64,000 nucleotides of DNA from Bacteroides pyogenes_A. GTDB taxonomy: Bacteria > Bacteroidota > Bacteroidia > Bacteroidales > Bacteroidaceae. The stretch lies in the NCBI RefSeq assembly GCF_048595595.1, contig NZ_CP184347.1, one strand, 5' to 3'. The notes under the pieces were generated by a model. That model worked only from the letters and a program-made list of their open reading frames with translations. It did no database searches and had not been told where the DNA came from. Positions 32,652 to 41,409 of the stretch are shown here, in pieces (the first letter of the stretch is position 1; each line of letters starts with the position of its first letter). The position numbers and the translations under genes were made by a program.

Positions 32652-34997
32652 TTATTTCTTTTTGGCGGTACGTCTGGCCCGCGGAGAGGCAGATGCCTTT
32701 GCACTTTGCTGCTTGATTACCTCCATGCAGGCTTCCAGTGTCATCTCTTGGGGGACTAACTCTTTCGGAATCTTGTAGTTTTTGCCCTGATAAGCGATAT
32801 AAGGCCCGTATCTTCCGTTCAGAATCTCGAGTTGGGGTTCTTGGTCGAACTGCTTGATGTGACGCTCGGCTTCCTTTGCCCGTTTTTCCAGAATGACCTG
32901 CTCCGCTTCTTCCAGAGTCACTTCCATGGGATCGAGTGTTTTGGGCAGCGAGACATACACTTTGTTGTGAAGTACGTAAGGGCCGAAGCGACCCACGCCG
33001 ATAGTGACCGGCTTTCCTTCGTACTCTCCCAAATGACGCGGCAACCGGAACAACTCCAACGCCTCTTCGAGCGTAAGGGTTTCCATCGACTGTCCTTTCT
33101 TCATCTGGGCAAAGCGGGGCTTTTCCTCATCCTCTGCGCTTCCTATTTGCACCATCGGCCCGAAACGTCCGATTTTCACCGATACCGTTTTGCCGGTTCC
33201 GGGCTCTTCGCCTAAGATACGTTCGCCCACCTTGTGCGCTGTCTTGATGGCCAGTGTCTTTTCCACCGAGGGGTGAAACTGGGTGTAGAAGTTCTGAAGG
33301 ATAGAAGTCCATTGGGCTTCGCCTTCGGCTATCTCGTCGAATTCTTTTTCTACACTGGCGGTGAAATTGTAGTCGAGGATATCCGGGAAATACTCGGTTA
33401 GGAAGTCGTTCACCACAGTTCCGGTATCTGTGGGGAAGAGTTTCGCTTTTTCGGCGCCGGTGGTTTCCGTATGGCTGGTTTCTTTCACCCGGTTGTCTTT
33501 GAGGGTGAGCACGTAGTATTTTCGCTGTTCGCCCTCTTTGTTTCCTTTTTCCACGTACTCGCGCTGCTGGATGGTGGAGATGGTAGGGGCATAAGTAGAC
33601 GGGCGGCCGATGCCCAGTTCTTCGAGCTTGCGTACAAGGCTTGCTTCCGTATATCGCGGCGGGCGTTGGGTGAAACGCTCGGTCGCTACGATGGAGCCCG
33701 GTTCAAGAGGCTGACCTTTCTTCAGTGGCGGCAGCAGGCGGCTTTCGTCTTCCTGCTCGTTTTCGTCGTCATACGATTCGCGGTATACGCGGAGGAATCC
33801 GTCGAACTTAATCACTTCTCCGGTAGCCGCAAACACGTCGCTGTTGCTACTGATGGCAATGGTAGCAGTGGTCTTCTCCAGCTCCGCGTCCGCCATTTGC
33901 GAAGCGATGGTACGCTTCCAGATCAGGTCGTAGAGTTTCTTTTCCTGCGACTTTCCGTCGATGGTCTGATTCTCCATGTATGTGGGACGGATGGCTTCGT
34001 GAGCCTCTTGCGCTCCCTTGGTTTTGGTCTGGAAATGGCGCGTATGCACATACTTCTCTCCCATTATCCGGGCGATGGCTTCTTTGCTTCCCGCTATGGC
34101 ATATTCCGACAGGTTCACGGAATCGGTACGCATGTAGGTGATCAGTCCCGACTCGTAAAGCCGTTGGGCGATAGACATGGTCTGCGCCACCGTGTAGCCC
34201 AGTTTGCGCGCCGCCTCTTGCTGCAAGGTAGAAGTGGTGAACGGCGCCGGAGGCGTTTTCTTCACAGGGCGGGTGGATATGTCTTCGATGGAGAATGTCG
34301 CTCCCCGGCATGCTTCGAGGAAAGCTTTGGCTTCCTGCTTTGTCTTGATACGGCGTGCCAGTTCCGCCTTCATTTCTACGGTTTTGCCGTCTGTGTCGGG
34401 TACGAGGAAAGTGGCTGTGACGCGGTAAGAGGCTTCCGCTTCGAAGTTCTGTATCTCGCGTTCGCGTTCCACAATGAGGCGTACCGCCACCGACTGCACA
34501 CGGCCTGCCGACAGCGAGGGGCGTACCTTTTTCCACAACACGGGCGAGAGCTCGAAACCTACGATTCGGTCTAATATGCGGCGTGCTTGCTGGGCATTCA
34601 CCAGATTGAGGTCGATGCTGCGCGGTTGCTCGATGGCTTTGAGAATGGCTGCCTGCGTAATTTCGTGAAAGACGATTCGCTTTGTGTTTTCCGGTTTAAG
34701 CTTGAGCACTTCGTACAGATGCCACGAGATGGCTTCTCCTTCGCGGTCCTCATCGGATGCGAGCCATACGGTTTCCGCATTCTTGGCTTCTGCCTTCAGT
34801 GTGTTTACCAAAGCCTTTTTGTCCTCCGGAACTTCATAAGTCGGTTTAAAGTCCTTTTTTACGTCAATACTGAATTCTTTTTTCTTCAAATCGCGTATAT
34901 GTCCGTAGCTGGAAAGCACCTTAAAGTCTTTTCCAAGAAACTTTTCAATCGTTTTGGCCTTCGCCGGAGATTCGACAATGACAAGGTTCTTCTGCAT
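32652..34997 (-). CDS. topA: DNA topoisomerase I (type IA)
   Basis: Relaxes negative supercoils by single-strand passage. The start at 34997 (MQKNLVIVESPAKAKTIEKF) fits the TOPRIM beginning; the earlier ATG at 35042 overlaps the promoter region. TOPRIM residues are seen in IVESPAKAKTIE and DEDREGEAISWHLYEVL. The catalytic Tyr is near residue 288 in LITYMRTDSVNLSE. The C-terminal half holds repeated FGPMVQIGSAED and GRFGPYVLHNKVYVSLPK blades without zinc Cys clusters, followed by a Lys/Arg-rich tail (SPRARRTAKKK). At 781 residues it is close to other Bacteroidota TopA proteins. It is expressed from its own TACTTTTG promoter. Confidence 0.96.
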   Translation of the reverse strand: MQKNLVIVESPAKAKTIEKFLGKDFKVLSSYGHIRDLKKKEFSIDVKKDFKPTYEVPEDKKALVNTLKAEAKNAETVWLASDEDREGEAISWHLYEVLKLKPENTKRIVFHEITQAAILKAIEQPRSIDLNLVNAQQARRILDRIVGFELSPVLWKKVRPSLSAGRVQSVAVRLIVEREREIQNFEAEASYRVTATFLVPDTDGKTVEMKAELARRIKTKQEAKAFLEACRGATFSIEDISTRPVKKTPPAPFTTSTLQQEAARKLGYTVAQTMSIAQRLYESGLITYMRTDSVNLSEYAIAGSKEAIARIMGEKYVHTRHFQTKTKGAQEAHEAIRPTYMENQTIDGKSQEKKLYDLIWKRTIASQMADAELEKTTATIAISSNSDVFAATGEVIKFDGFLRVYRESYDDENEQEDESRLLPPLKKGQPLEPGSIVATERFTQRPPRYTEASLVRKLEELGIGRPSTYAPTISTIQQREYVEKGNKEGEQRKYYVLTLKDNRVKETSHTETTGAEKAKLFPTDTGTVVNDFLTEYFPDILDYNFTASVEKEFDEIAEGEAQWTSILQNFYTQFHPSVEKTLAIKTAHKVGERILGEEPGTGKTVSVKIGRFGPMVQIGSAEDEEKPRFAQMKKGQSMETLTLEEALELFRLPRHLGEYEGKPVTIGVGRFGPYVLHNKVYVSLPKTLDPMEVTLEEAEQVILEKRAKEAERHIKQFDQEPQLEILNGRYGPYIAYQGKNYKIPKELVPQEMTLEACMEVIKQQSAKASASPRARRTAKKK

Positions 34998-35039
34998 AAT
35001 TCTTTCTTTTATAATAGCTTGTATTGCAATAATCGGCTG

Positions 35040-35047
35040 CAAAAGTA
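35040..35047 (-). promoter_or_regulatory. -7 box of topA
   Basis: On the minus strand this reads TACTTTTG and lies 42 bp before the chosen topA start at 34997. It overlaps the alternative ATG at 35042, which argues for the shorter protein. Confidence 0.5.
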
Positions 35048-35183
35048 GGAAAAAAGATTCTCTTACCTTAATAAATAAGCGGAGAAACTGATTTTTTTAT
35101 CAAAAAAGTTCCTTTTCAACTGTTTTTATTCCGAAAACACTTCTTGCGAAAAGCTTTTTCGGGGGAGGGAGTTGTATAAGAGG

Positions 35184-35276
35184 GTTGCGCTAAGACGAAG
35201 TTCATGATAAACAGTTGCAAGACTTTCTTTTAGGAAACGGTGTGAAAGTTGCAATAAGACGAAGTTCATGGTAAAC
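35184..35276. repeat. pair of 29-bp direct repeats, 64 bp apart
   Basis: GTTGC(GC/AA)TAAGACGAAGTTCATG(A/G)TAAAC occurs at 35184-35212 and 35248-35276. A third partial copy (AGGGTTGCAATAAGGCG) is near 35318, and TATAAGAGGGTTGC precedes both the first and third. No gene is supported in 35048-35597. Confidence 0.65.
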
Positions 35277-35368
35277 AAGCAACAGGAATTTCATTAGGAG
35301 CTGTATAAGGTATAAGAGGGTTGCAATAAGGCGTGTCATGCCGGTTTATCTGCCTACCGAACCGTTCA

Positions 35369-35510
35369 ATATATATTCGCCTCGGTGGCCATATATACTC
35401 ACCGTGGTGGCCATATATACTCACCGTGGTAGCCATATATATCTACCATACATGAGTATATATGCCTACCACGCTGACTATATATGTTTACCGGAGCGCT
35501 TGTATATCCC
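35369..35510. repeat. 22-bp phased ATATAT array
   Basis: ATATAT starts at 35369, 35391, 35413, 35435, 35457/8, 35480 and 35502, a strict 22-bp period. The DNA between is GC-richer and semi-conserved (CACCGTGGT(G/A)GCC). 22 is not a multiple of three, so the open frame across it is not a gene. A second array of the same type is at 62609-62730. Confidence 0.85.
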
Positions 35511-35597
35511 TGTTGCGGAATCAACATTCCGGTTCATCTTTCTTCGGTTTTGCGCGCGCATCAAGTGACCTCTTGTCGACTGTGGAAACCCCTGTGC

Positions 35598-37337
35598 TTA
35601 AAAGCGGAAGCTCAATCCTCCCAGAACGTTCAACCCTTCGGCGGAATAACCCGGATGATACTGGTATTTCTTGTTCAGCAGGTTGTGCGCCCGGGCATAA
35701 ACGCTGATGCCTTTGAACAGGTTGTAGTCGGCTCCTGCATGGAGGTCGTTCACCGCCTGCATCTTCATGTAATTCTTCACCTCTTTGCGCCCGATGTGGG
35801 TATAGCCCAGCTTCAGGGTGAGGTTGGCAATGGGGCGTAACAGCGTATTGAAAGAGAGTTCTCCGGCAGGTTTCACAGCCAAAAGGTGCTCGTTCGCCCG
35901 GCATTTCCAGTTGCGGTAGGTATATCGTGCCGATACGGCAAACAGGTCTTTGTATTCGTATGTCGCCTCTCCGCCGACATAGAAGTTGTTGGCGTCGGCC
36001 TGTCCGAAATGGAAGAAAGAAGCCTCTTCCGCACCGGCAGGGATGGTGACGGATTCGGTGAAGATTTCGTCCTTCAGCCGTTGGTAACCGCCGTACACAT
36101 GGAGCCATAGTCCGGGATAGGGACCGGCTTTGAATCCTAACGATCCGTTCACCTGCTCATGAGTGCCCCGAAGCTGGGCGATGCGCGGTTCGCCTGCTGC
36201 TTCCATCGATACCGGGAGTTCGCTGTACGGATTGATCTGCTCCATCCGGCGGAAATCATTGATCCGCTGTCCCCCCGTTGCCCGTGCGTACAGTACGTAA
36301 CTGTCGGCAAATACGTATTGGATATCTACGTCAGGAGCGATGCGGTACGAGCTTCCGAAGCCGAAGGAGAGATCCACCTTCGCGCCCAGGTGCAGTCGCC
36401 AGTCGTCCGTATCCAACTCGTATGACGGGTTTAGTTGAAGGGCGGTATACCCTTTCAGCAATGTTTCCTGCGTGTGCGGATCTTTCGTGTATCCCCCGTA
36501 CCGGAAGTTGTTCAGTTCGAAACCGATACCGATGTTCCGTCGGTCGCCTATCATCCCCGTCACACCTCCCGCAAAGCGCAGGATGGTTTCTTTGATGGCA
36601 TAGTCTTCATTCCCCGGCTGTTTCGGTCCGTTTTGCCGGCGTTCGTACATCAATACTCCGGCTGCGGCGTTGAAACGAAAAGGAGCGGTTTCGTCGGTGA
36701 AGCGGATACCTGTCTGCACATCCCCCGAAGTGAATTTTTGTTTGCCGTGAACGCCCCCCGGTTGGTAATTGAAATTACTCAGTCCGAAGTTACCGTTCGC
36801 GTTCAGCTCGAACCTGTCGAACAGGTGCGTGTAATCCGCTCCCGCTCGTGTACGGTAGTAACGGGCATCCCATTTCTTCCTTTCCGGGTTCGCCTGAGAC
36901 AGCTTGTCCAGTTCTCCGTTCATCCCATCCACTTGCAGCCCGATATTCAGCCGGTCCTTACCGGACAGACGGAACAGATAGTTGGCAAAAAGATCGAGAT
37001 TGCCATAGTTGCCGTATCCCGCGCGCACGTATCCGGGCGTGAAAGCCGGTTGCAGCTCTTCTCCCGAATAAGGGTTCATGGAAAATCCCGGGATGGAAGT
37101 GGCGGGGAAAAGCGTGGTGGCGTATTCCGCGCTCTTCTTTCCTACCGTCGGCGCTTCCACTTTGGGAAGCACGTTCACTTTCGCGGCATCGAGTATGTCG
37201 GGATTGTATTCCTGCTCTACAACCACGGTGCGGCTCACGGTCGTATCCTTCGGTTGTACGTTCTGTGCCCGGAGGCTATGGGGCAGCAGCATGACACATG
37301 CCGCTCCTCCGAGTATATAAAGAGTTCTTTTCATCAT
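35598..37337 (-). CDS. outer-membrane beta-barrel protein
   Basis: A 579-residue protein with a signal peptide (MMKRTLYILGGAACVMLLPHSLRAQ). The first 90 residues contain the EYNPDILDAAKVNVLP segment seen in barrels paired with TPR proteins. The rest alternates strands such as YVRAGYGNYGNLDLFANY and LNIGLQVDGMNGEL, ending LNVLGGLSFRF, an outer-membrane insertion signal. It resembles the barrel half of TonB-dependent receptors but lacks a plug domain, so it may be a passive channel or structural barrel. It starts 13 bp after the large TPR gene. The two probably form one operon whose products work together at the envelope. Confidence 0.8.
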   Translation of the reverse strand: MMKRTLYILGGAACVMLLPHSLRAQNVQPKDTTVSRTVVVEQEYNPDILDAAKVNVLPKVEAPTVGKKSAEYATTLFPATSIPGFSMNPYSGEELQPAFTPGYVRAGYGNYGNLDLFANYLFRLSGKDRLNIGLQVDGMNGELDKLSQANPERKKWDARYYRTRAGADYTHLFDRFELNANGNFGLSNFNYQPGGVHGKQKFTSGDVQTGIRFTDETAPFRFNAAAGVLMYERRQNGPKQPGNEDYAIKETILRFAGGVTGMIGDRRNIGIGFELNNFRYGGYTKDPHTQETLLKGYTALQLNPSYELDTDDWRLHLGAKVDLSFGFGSSYRIAPDVDIQYVFADSYVLYARATGGQRINDFRRMEQINPYSELPVSMEAAGEPRIAQLRGTHEQVNGSLGFKAGPYPGLWLHVYGGYQRLKDEIFTESVTIPAGAEEASFFHFGQADANNFYVGGEATYEYKDLFAVSARYTYRNWKCRANEHLLAVKPAGELSFNTLLRPIANLTLKLGYTHIGRKEVKNYMKMQAVNDLHAGADYNLFKGISVYARAHNLLNKKYQYHPGYSAEGLNVLGGLSFRF

Positions 37338-37350
37338 CGTGTCGGTTCTT

Positions 37351-40300
37351 TTAATGGGTTAGTTTCTTCAGTCTGCTCTCGATCATTCTCCCGATGTCAT
37401 CATTCCCCCGGTAGTTCTGTTGCAGGCTCAGCAAGTATTGGCGCGCGTCGACCGGCTTACCCGTGGCGACATACACATCCGAAAGAAGTATGAAACTCCG
37501 TGCCAGCCAATAGGCGTGGGGCGTGCTTTGGTCGATGTAGTCGAGCAGCTCCTTTTCGGCGGCGGCGTATTCCTTCGCGTCGTAAAGCGATTGAGCCAAC
37601 AGATATTTGGCCTCCGCGCCATACCGGTTGCGGGTGTCTTTCGCCAATTCCCTCAAGTCGTCCGTCGCTTTCTTGCCTGCTTGCCGGTTCAGGTATGCCT
37701 TTGCCCGGTAATAGAGCGCTTCGCTCTTCAATTCGGGAGTAAGTTTGGCTTCGGCGAGCAGGGCGGTAGCGGCATGAATGGTTTCCGCGTCCTCTTTCAG
37801 CAGATGCCCGGAGCGGAGGATGCCTGTTTCGGCAAGCAGGCGGCGTTCCGAAGTGCTCGCTTTTTCCTTCAGCATCTTGTAGCTCGCCAGCGCGTCTGCC
37901 ATCTGCATTTGGTTGAACTGTACTTCCGCACGCGCTATGAGGGCTTCCTCAGCAAAGGGGTTGTTCGGGTATTCCAGCAGTTTGCCCGAATGCAGCAACA
38001 CCATGTCGTAATTCTTTTGCTCCTGTCCGATGCGGCAGAGATAATAATGGGCGTTCAGGCTGTAAGCCCCTTCGGGAAATGCTTGCAGGTATCGGTTCAG
38101 GCTGTTCTTTGCCTCTTCCGGTCTGCCACGCATATATGTCTTTTCGGCAGCGGCATACGTCAGTGAGTCTTGTTCGTTGGCATCGAAACGGATGTGTCCC
38201 GGCATTGAGTTTGCCAGCGCGGCGAATTCGTCGATACGGTTCAGGTCGACATAAATGGATTTCAGATCGCGCATCGCCATTCGTGCTTCTTCGCTTCCGG
38301 GATACTTCTCCACCACTTGCCTGTAAGCATCGATGGCTTGGTTGTAATCTCCCTTCTGGTAATACAGCAGTCCGATTTCGGCGGCAGCTTTCCGGCTCAT
38401 CGGGCTTTCGGGGTATTTGGCAAGCAACTCTTTGAACGACTGGATAGCTTGGTTCTGATTGTCCATCCATACATACGAGCGGCCTTTCTCATAAAGGGCG
38501 TTTACGGCATACGGAGAAGAAGGATATTTGCCGATGAGGCGGTTCAGCAACGTCACCTTTCCGGCATAATCTTTCTGCAATCCCGATACAAGCGCAAGCT
38601 GATAGAACGAATAATCGCCTGAGGGAGTGTTCATCTGTTCGGCTTGGGAGTAGTATTGCTTGGCCTCTTCGAAGCGGCGCACGTGCAGGTGGCAGTCGCC
38701 GAGCCGGTTGTAAGCGTCTGCCAGGGCAGTTCGGTCGTTTGCCTTATACAGCCGGACGAACCGCAGGAAATAATCTTTGGCCTCCGTGTAGGCTTTCCGG
38801 TGAAAAGCGATATAACCTAAATTATAATTGGCGAGCGCATACGTTTCGCTGTCGGTTTGCGCGGTCAGTTGCAGATAGGCGTTGAAATCGCGGGCGGCTT
38901 CCGTCATCCGGTTGAGGCGGTAGTACGACTCTCCGCACCAATAGTAAGCGTCGGCTTTTGTCTGGCGGTTATATTGTCCGAGAGCAATCGACCGGTTCAG
39001 GTACTGGAGCGCCTGTTCGAAGTCGGCATTGGCAAACGCCTGCGTTCCGAGCTGGAACAGAATCTTCTGCTTCGCTTCCAGCATGCGTGCGCTCGGACGG
39101 GCGATGCGGTCGATCGATTTCAAGGCGGCTTCATAGCTGCGTGTGTTCATGTACACTTCTATCAGGTATCCGCTTACCTTTTCGGCATACGGAGATGTGG
39201 GGAAGTCGTTGAGGAACTTCTCAAACGCTGTCACCGACTCTCCGAAAGCGGAGTAGGAAGTCTCGTGCAGACACAGCGCGTAGTTGTATGCCGCCTGTTC
39301 TTTGATTTGCCGGTTGGCATCCGATGCCGCCGCCTGTTCGAATGCCATGCGGGCCTTGTTCTTTTCCGCCAGTTGCAGGTACGAAAGCCCCAGATGCAGA
39401 TTGGCGTTCTGTGTCAGGGCATCATCCGTCCCGGTCGCTCTGCCCAACGCTTCCGCCGCTTTCGAGTAAACTCCCGTTTGATAGTAGGAGATGCCTAAAC
39501 GGTAAAGCGCGTCGCGGCGGGGAGTGTCCGGATGTCGGTTTAAGTAAAGGCCGAACGCTTCGGTTGCCCGTTGGTATTGCCCGAGATGATAATAAGCGTC
39601 GCCCGAAATGCGGTGCATCTCGGCGGTATGCTCGTTTCGGGGATAAGCCGACAGATAATTCTGCGCCACCTTCAACGCTTTGTCGTACTCTTTTTGAATG
39701 ATGTAAATCTCTGCGATGTAGTAAGGTGCGAGTGCCTTGTACTTGGCATTGTTTTGCAGAGCGAGAAATCCGTCCAGAGCTTCCCGGTATCTTCCTTGTG
39801 TATAGCGGATATAAGAGAGGTAGTAGTTGCCGTCTTCCGAATAGCGGAAGCTTGTGCTCCGCAAGGTTTCGAACCATACGGCCGCCTCTTTCAGATTACC
39901 CGTTTTCAGCTGCCCCGTCGCCAACTGGTAGGTGCGTTCGCCCCGCTCTTCGTCGGGTAGCAGTTCGAGGCGCGTAGCATTGAAAAGTGCGAGAGACTCA
40001 TCGTAGTTTCCATCGTAAAAATAGCAGGAGGCGAGCAGTCCGTAGATGCGGTTGGCATGTGGCGTATCGGGATAACGGTTCAGGTATTTCCTGAGAATCT
40101 CGATACGGTTTTTGTCTTGCAGTTCATAAGCCGCTGCCGCCAGCATATATTCGGCATCCTGCCGATACTCTTCCGAAGTCATCTGCTTTACAAATGCTTT
40201 CAATGCCGGCACACAGGCGGCATAGTGTTTCTCGTGAAACAAGGCTTTCCCTTCTTGGTACAAATGATAAGGGGAAGTGATCTTTTCGTTTGTCTGCGCA

Positions 40301-40362
40301 AAGCCCGTTGCAGATACACTGAACAGGGCAGCACACACAAGCCGGATAATTTCTTTTTTCAT
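37351..40362 (-). CDS. large TPR-repeat periplasmic protein
   Basis: A 1003-residue protein with a signal peptide (MKKEIIRLVCAALFSVSATGFAQ) and about 20 or more tetratricopeptide repeats along the chain, for example YYIAEIYIIQKEYDKALKVA, YYQKGDYNQAIDAYRQVVEKYPGS and EEALIARAEVQFNQMQMADALASY. TPR stacks bind other proteins. Members of this kind often accompany a barrel gene in Bacteroidota (here 13 bp downstream) and are thought to be envelope scaffolds. No enzymatic domain is visible. The frame is intact throughout and the repeats are irregular, as expected of an old solenoid. Confidence 0.85.
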   Translation of the reverse strand: MKKEIIRLVCAALFSVSATGFAQTNEKITSPYHLYQEGKALFHEKHYAACVPALKAFVKQMTSEEYRQDAEYMLAAAAYELQDKNRIEILRKYLNRYPDTPHANRIYGLLASCYFYDGNYDESLALFNATRLELLPDEERGERTYQLATGQLKTGNLKEAAVWFETLRSTSFRYSEDGNYYLSYIRYTQGRYREALDGFLALQNNAKYKALAPYYIAEIYIIQKEYDKALKVAQNYLSAYPRNEHTAEMHRISGDAYYHLGQYQRATEAFGLYLNRHPDTPRRDALYRLGISYYQTGVYSKAAEALGRATGTDDALTQNANLHLGLSYLQLAEKNKARMAFEQAAASDANRQIKEQAAYNYALCLHETSYSAFGESVTAFEKFLNDFPTSPYAEKVSGYLIEVYMNTRSYEAALKSIDRIARPSARMLEAKQKILFQLGTQAFANADFEQALQYLNRSIALGQYNRQTKADAYYWCGESYYRLNRMTEAARDFNAYLQLTAQTDSETYALANYNLGYIAFHRKAYTEAKDYFLRFVRLYKANDRTALADAYNRLGDCHLHVRRFEEAKQYYSQAEQMNTPSGDYSFYQLALVSGLQKDYAGKVTLLNRLIGKYPSSPYAVNALYEKGRSYVWMDNQNQAIQSFKELLAKYPESPMSRKAAAEIGLLYYQKGDYNQAIDAYRQVVEKYPGSEEARMAMRDLKSIYVDLNRIDEFAALANSMPGHIRFDANEQDSLTYAAAEKTYMRGRPEEAKNSLNRYLQAFPEGAYSLNAHYYLCRIGQEQKNYDMVLLHSGKLLEYPNNPFAEEALIARAEVQFNQMQMADALASYKMLKEKASTSERRLLAETGILRSGHLLKEDAETIHAATALLAEAKLTPELKSEALYYRAKAYLNRQAGKKATDDLRELAKDTRNRYGAEAKYLLAQSLYDAKEYAAAEKELLDYIDQSTPHAYWLARSFILLSDVYVATGKPVDARQYLLSLQQNYRGNDDIGRMIESRLKKLTH

Positions 40363-40480
40363 AATCGAAGTGTTTGCACTAAATAAAACCGGATCTTCCG
40401 TCGGAAGAATCTCCGGATGGTAAATTAAGTATTCCCTGACTTAATAAAACCCAAAAAGGGGAATATGTATCGGCTATTTG

Positions 40481-41017
40481 TTATAAATTAACGAATAGAC
40501 CGCCCGATAAGAATTTTTTAAGTCCTTTTCGTATGGAATCGAGTCCGAAGTCCTCCGCCCGTATTTGCCCGATCGGGATAAAGAAAGCCTCTTCCACATC
40601 GTCCATGGCAGAGAGCCGACCGTCGCCTGTCACCTTGCAAAGGTAAAACATGTCCAGCGTGTGTACGGGAAACCCCGAATAGATATAAATATTGGGAAGC
40701 GAGAACAGGTAGGAGGCCTGTTCCACTTCGAGTCCCGTCTCTTCCCGCACCTCGCGCGCAACACCTTCTTCGCCCGTTTCATCCATATCGATGAAGCCTC
40801 CGGGAAGGTCGAGGGTTCCTTTGGCGGGTTCTTTCGCGCGCCGGCAAACCAGCAGTTCCTGCCGTTCGTTGAGAATCAGGGCTACGGTGGCGGCGGAGGG
40901 ATTGAAGTAATATACGAAGCCGCATCCGGCACACTTCTTCGATTTCTCATCGTTGGTTTCGAAATCTGCGGAGCCGCATTTGGGGCAATATCCGAATTGT
41001 GAGAGAGGATGTTTCAT
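40481..41017 (-). CDS. NUDIX hydrolase with N-terminal zinc ribbon
   Basis: A 178-residue protein from ATG 41017 (MKHPLSQFGYCPKCGSADFE). A longer upstream frame lacks family sequence and includes a promoter box. Residues 10-40 form a zinc ribbon (CPKC...CAGC). Residues about 45-175 are the Nudix domain with the signature GGFIDMDETGEEGVAREV followed by REETGLE. This layout resembles NudC-like or ADP-ribose/NADH pyrophosphatases, which cleave nucleoside diphosphate derivatives. The exact substrate is not clear. It stands alone, divergent from the RNA helicase gene. Confidence 0.87.
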   Translation of the reverse strand: MKHPLSQFGYCPKCGSADFETNDEKSKKCAGCGFVYYFNPSAATVALILNERQELLVCRRAKEPAKGTLDLPGGFIDMDETGEEGVAREVREETGLEVEQASYLFSLPNIYIYSGFPVHTLDMFYLCKVTGDGRLSAMDDVEEAFFIPIGQIRAEDFGLDSIRKGLKKFLSGGLFVNL

Positions 41018-41047
41018 AGTCAAGAGAACGTTTTTGTATTGACAGGA

Positions 41048-41055
41048 CAAAAATA
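41048..41055 (-). promoter_or_regulatory. -7 box of the NUDIX gene
   Basis: Minus strand TATTTTTG, 30 bp before ATG 41017, fits TAnnTTTG. It supports the shorter NUDIX protein. Confidence 0.45.
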
Positions 41056-41170
41056 GGAGGAAAAGGCGACTTGCGAAAAGATATGCTTGCATATTTGGTA
41101 TGTTGGGCGGAAAAACACCGGTTATTCTCATAAAATAACATAATATGGCCGGATAGTCCGATTTATTGTC

Positions 41171-41409
41171 TACCTTTGTGCCGTAAAACAATTGAGTTTA
41201 TATTGTATCTTCCTTAGCCATGTTTCGATCTGCCGTTGTTTGGCAGCGCTTCTCATCGTCAAACCGACTTCACAATTAACTTCCTTGTTTATATAAGCCG
41301 GCAGGTTGCGAAAGTACATCATCCCATTCCGTTGTGTTCGTTTTTCGCGCTTCTCCCTTGCCTGCATCAATCAGTAAATTAAAAGACTGTATATCGATAC
41401 AGCAGCATT
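41171..41409 (+). promoter_or_regulatory. promoter and long leader of the RNA helicase cluster
   Basis: TACCTTTG at 41171-41178 is a perfect -7 box. If used, the transcript has a leader of about 220 nt before ATG 41410. Long leaders are known for cold-shock genes, where they act as temperature-sensitive folds. No coding frame is convincing in the leader, which holds several short complementary stretches. Confidence 0.45.

Noticed and set aside
35338..35568. Open frame across the ATATAT array
   Set aside because: The period is 22 bp, not a multiple of three, so the frame is accidental.
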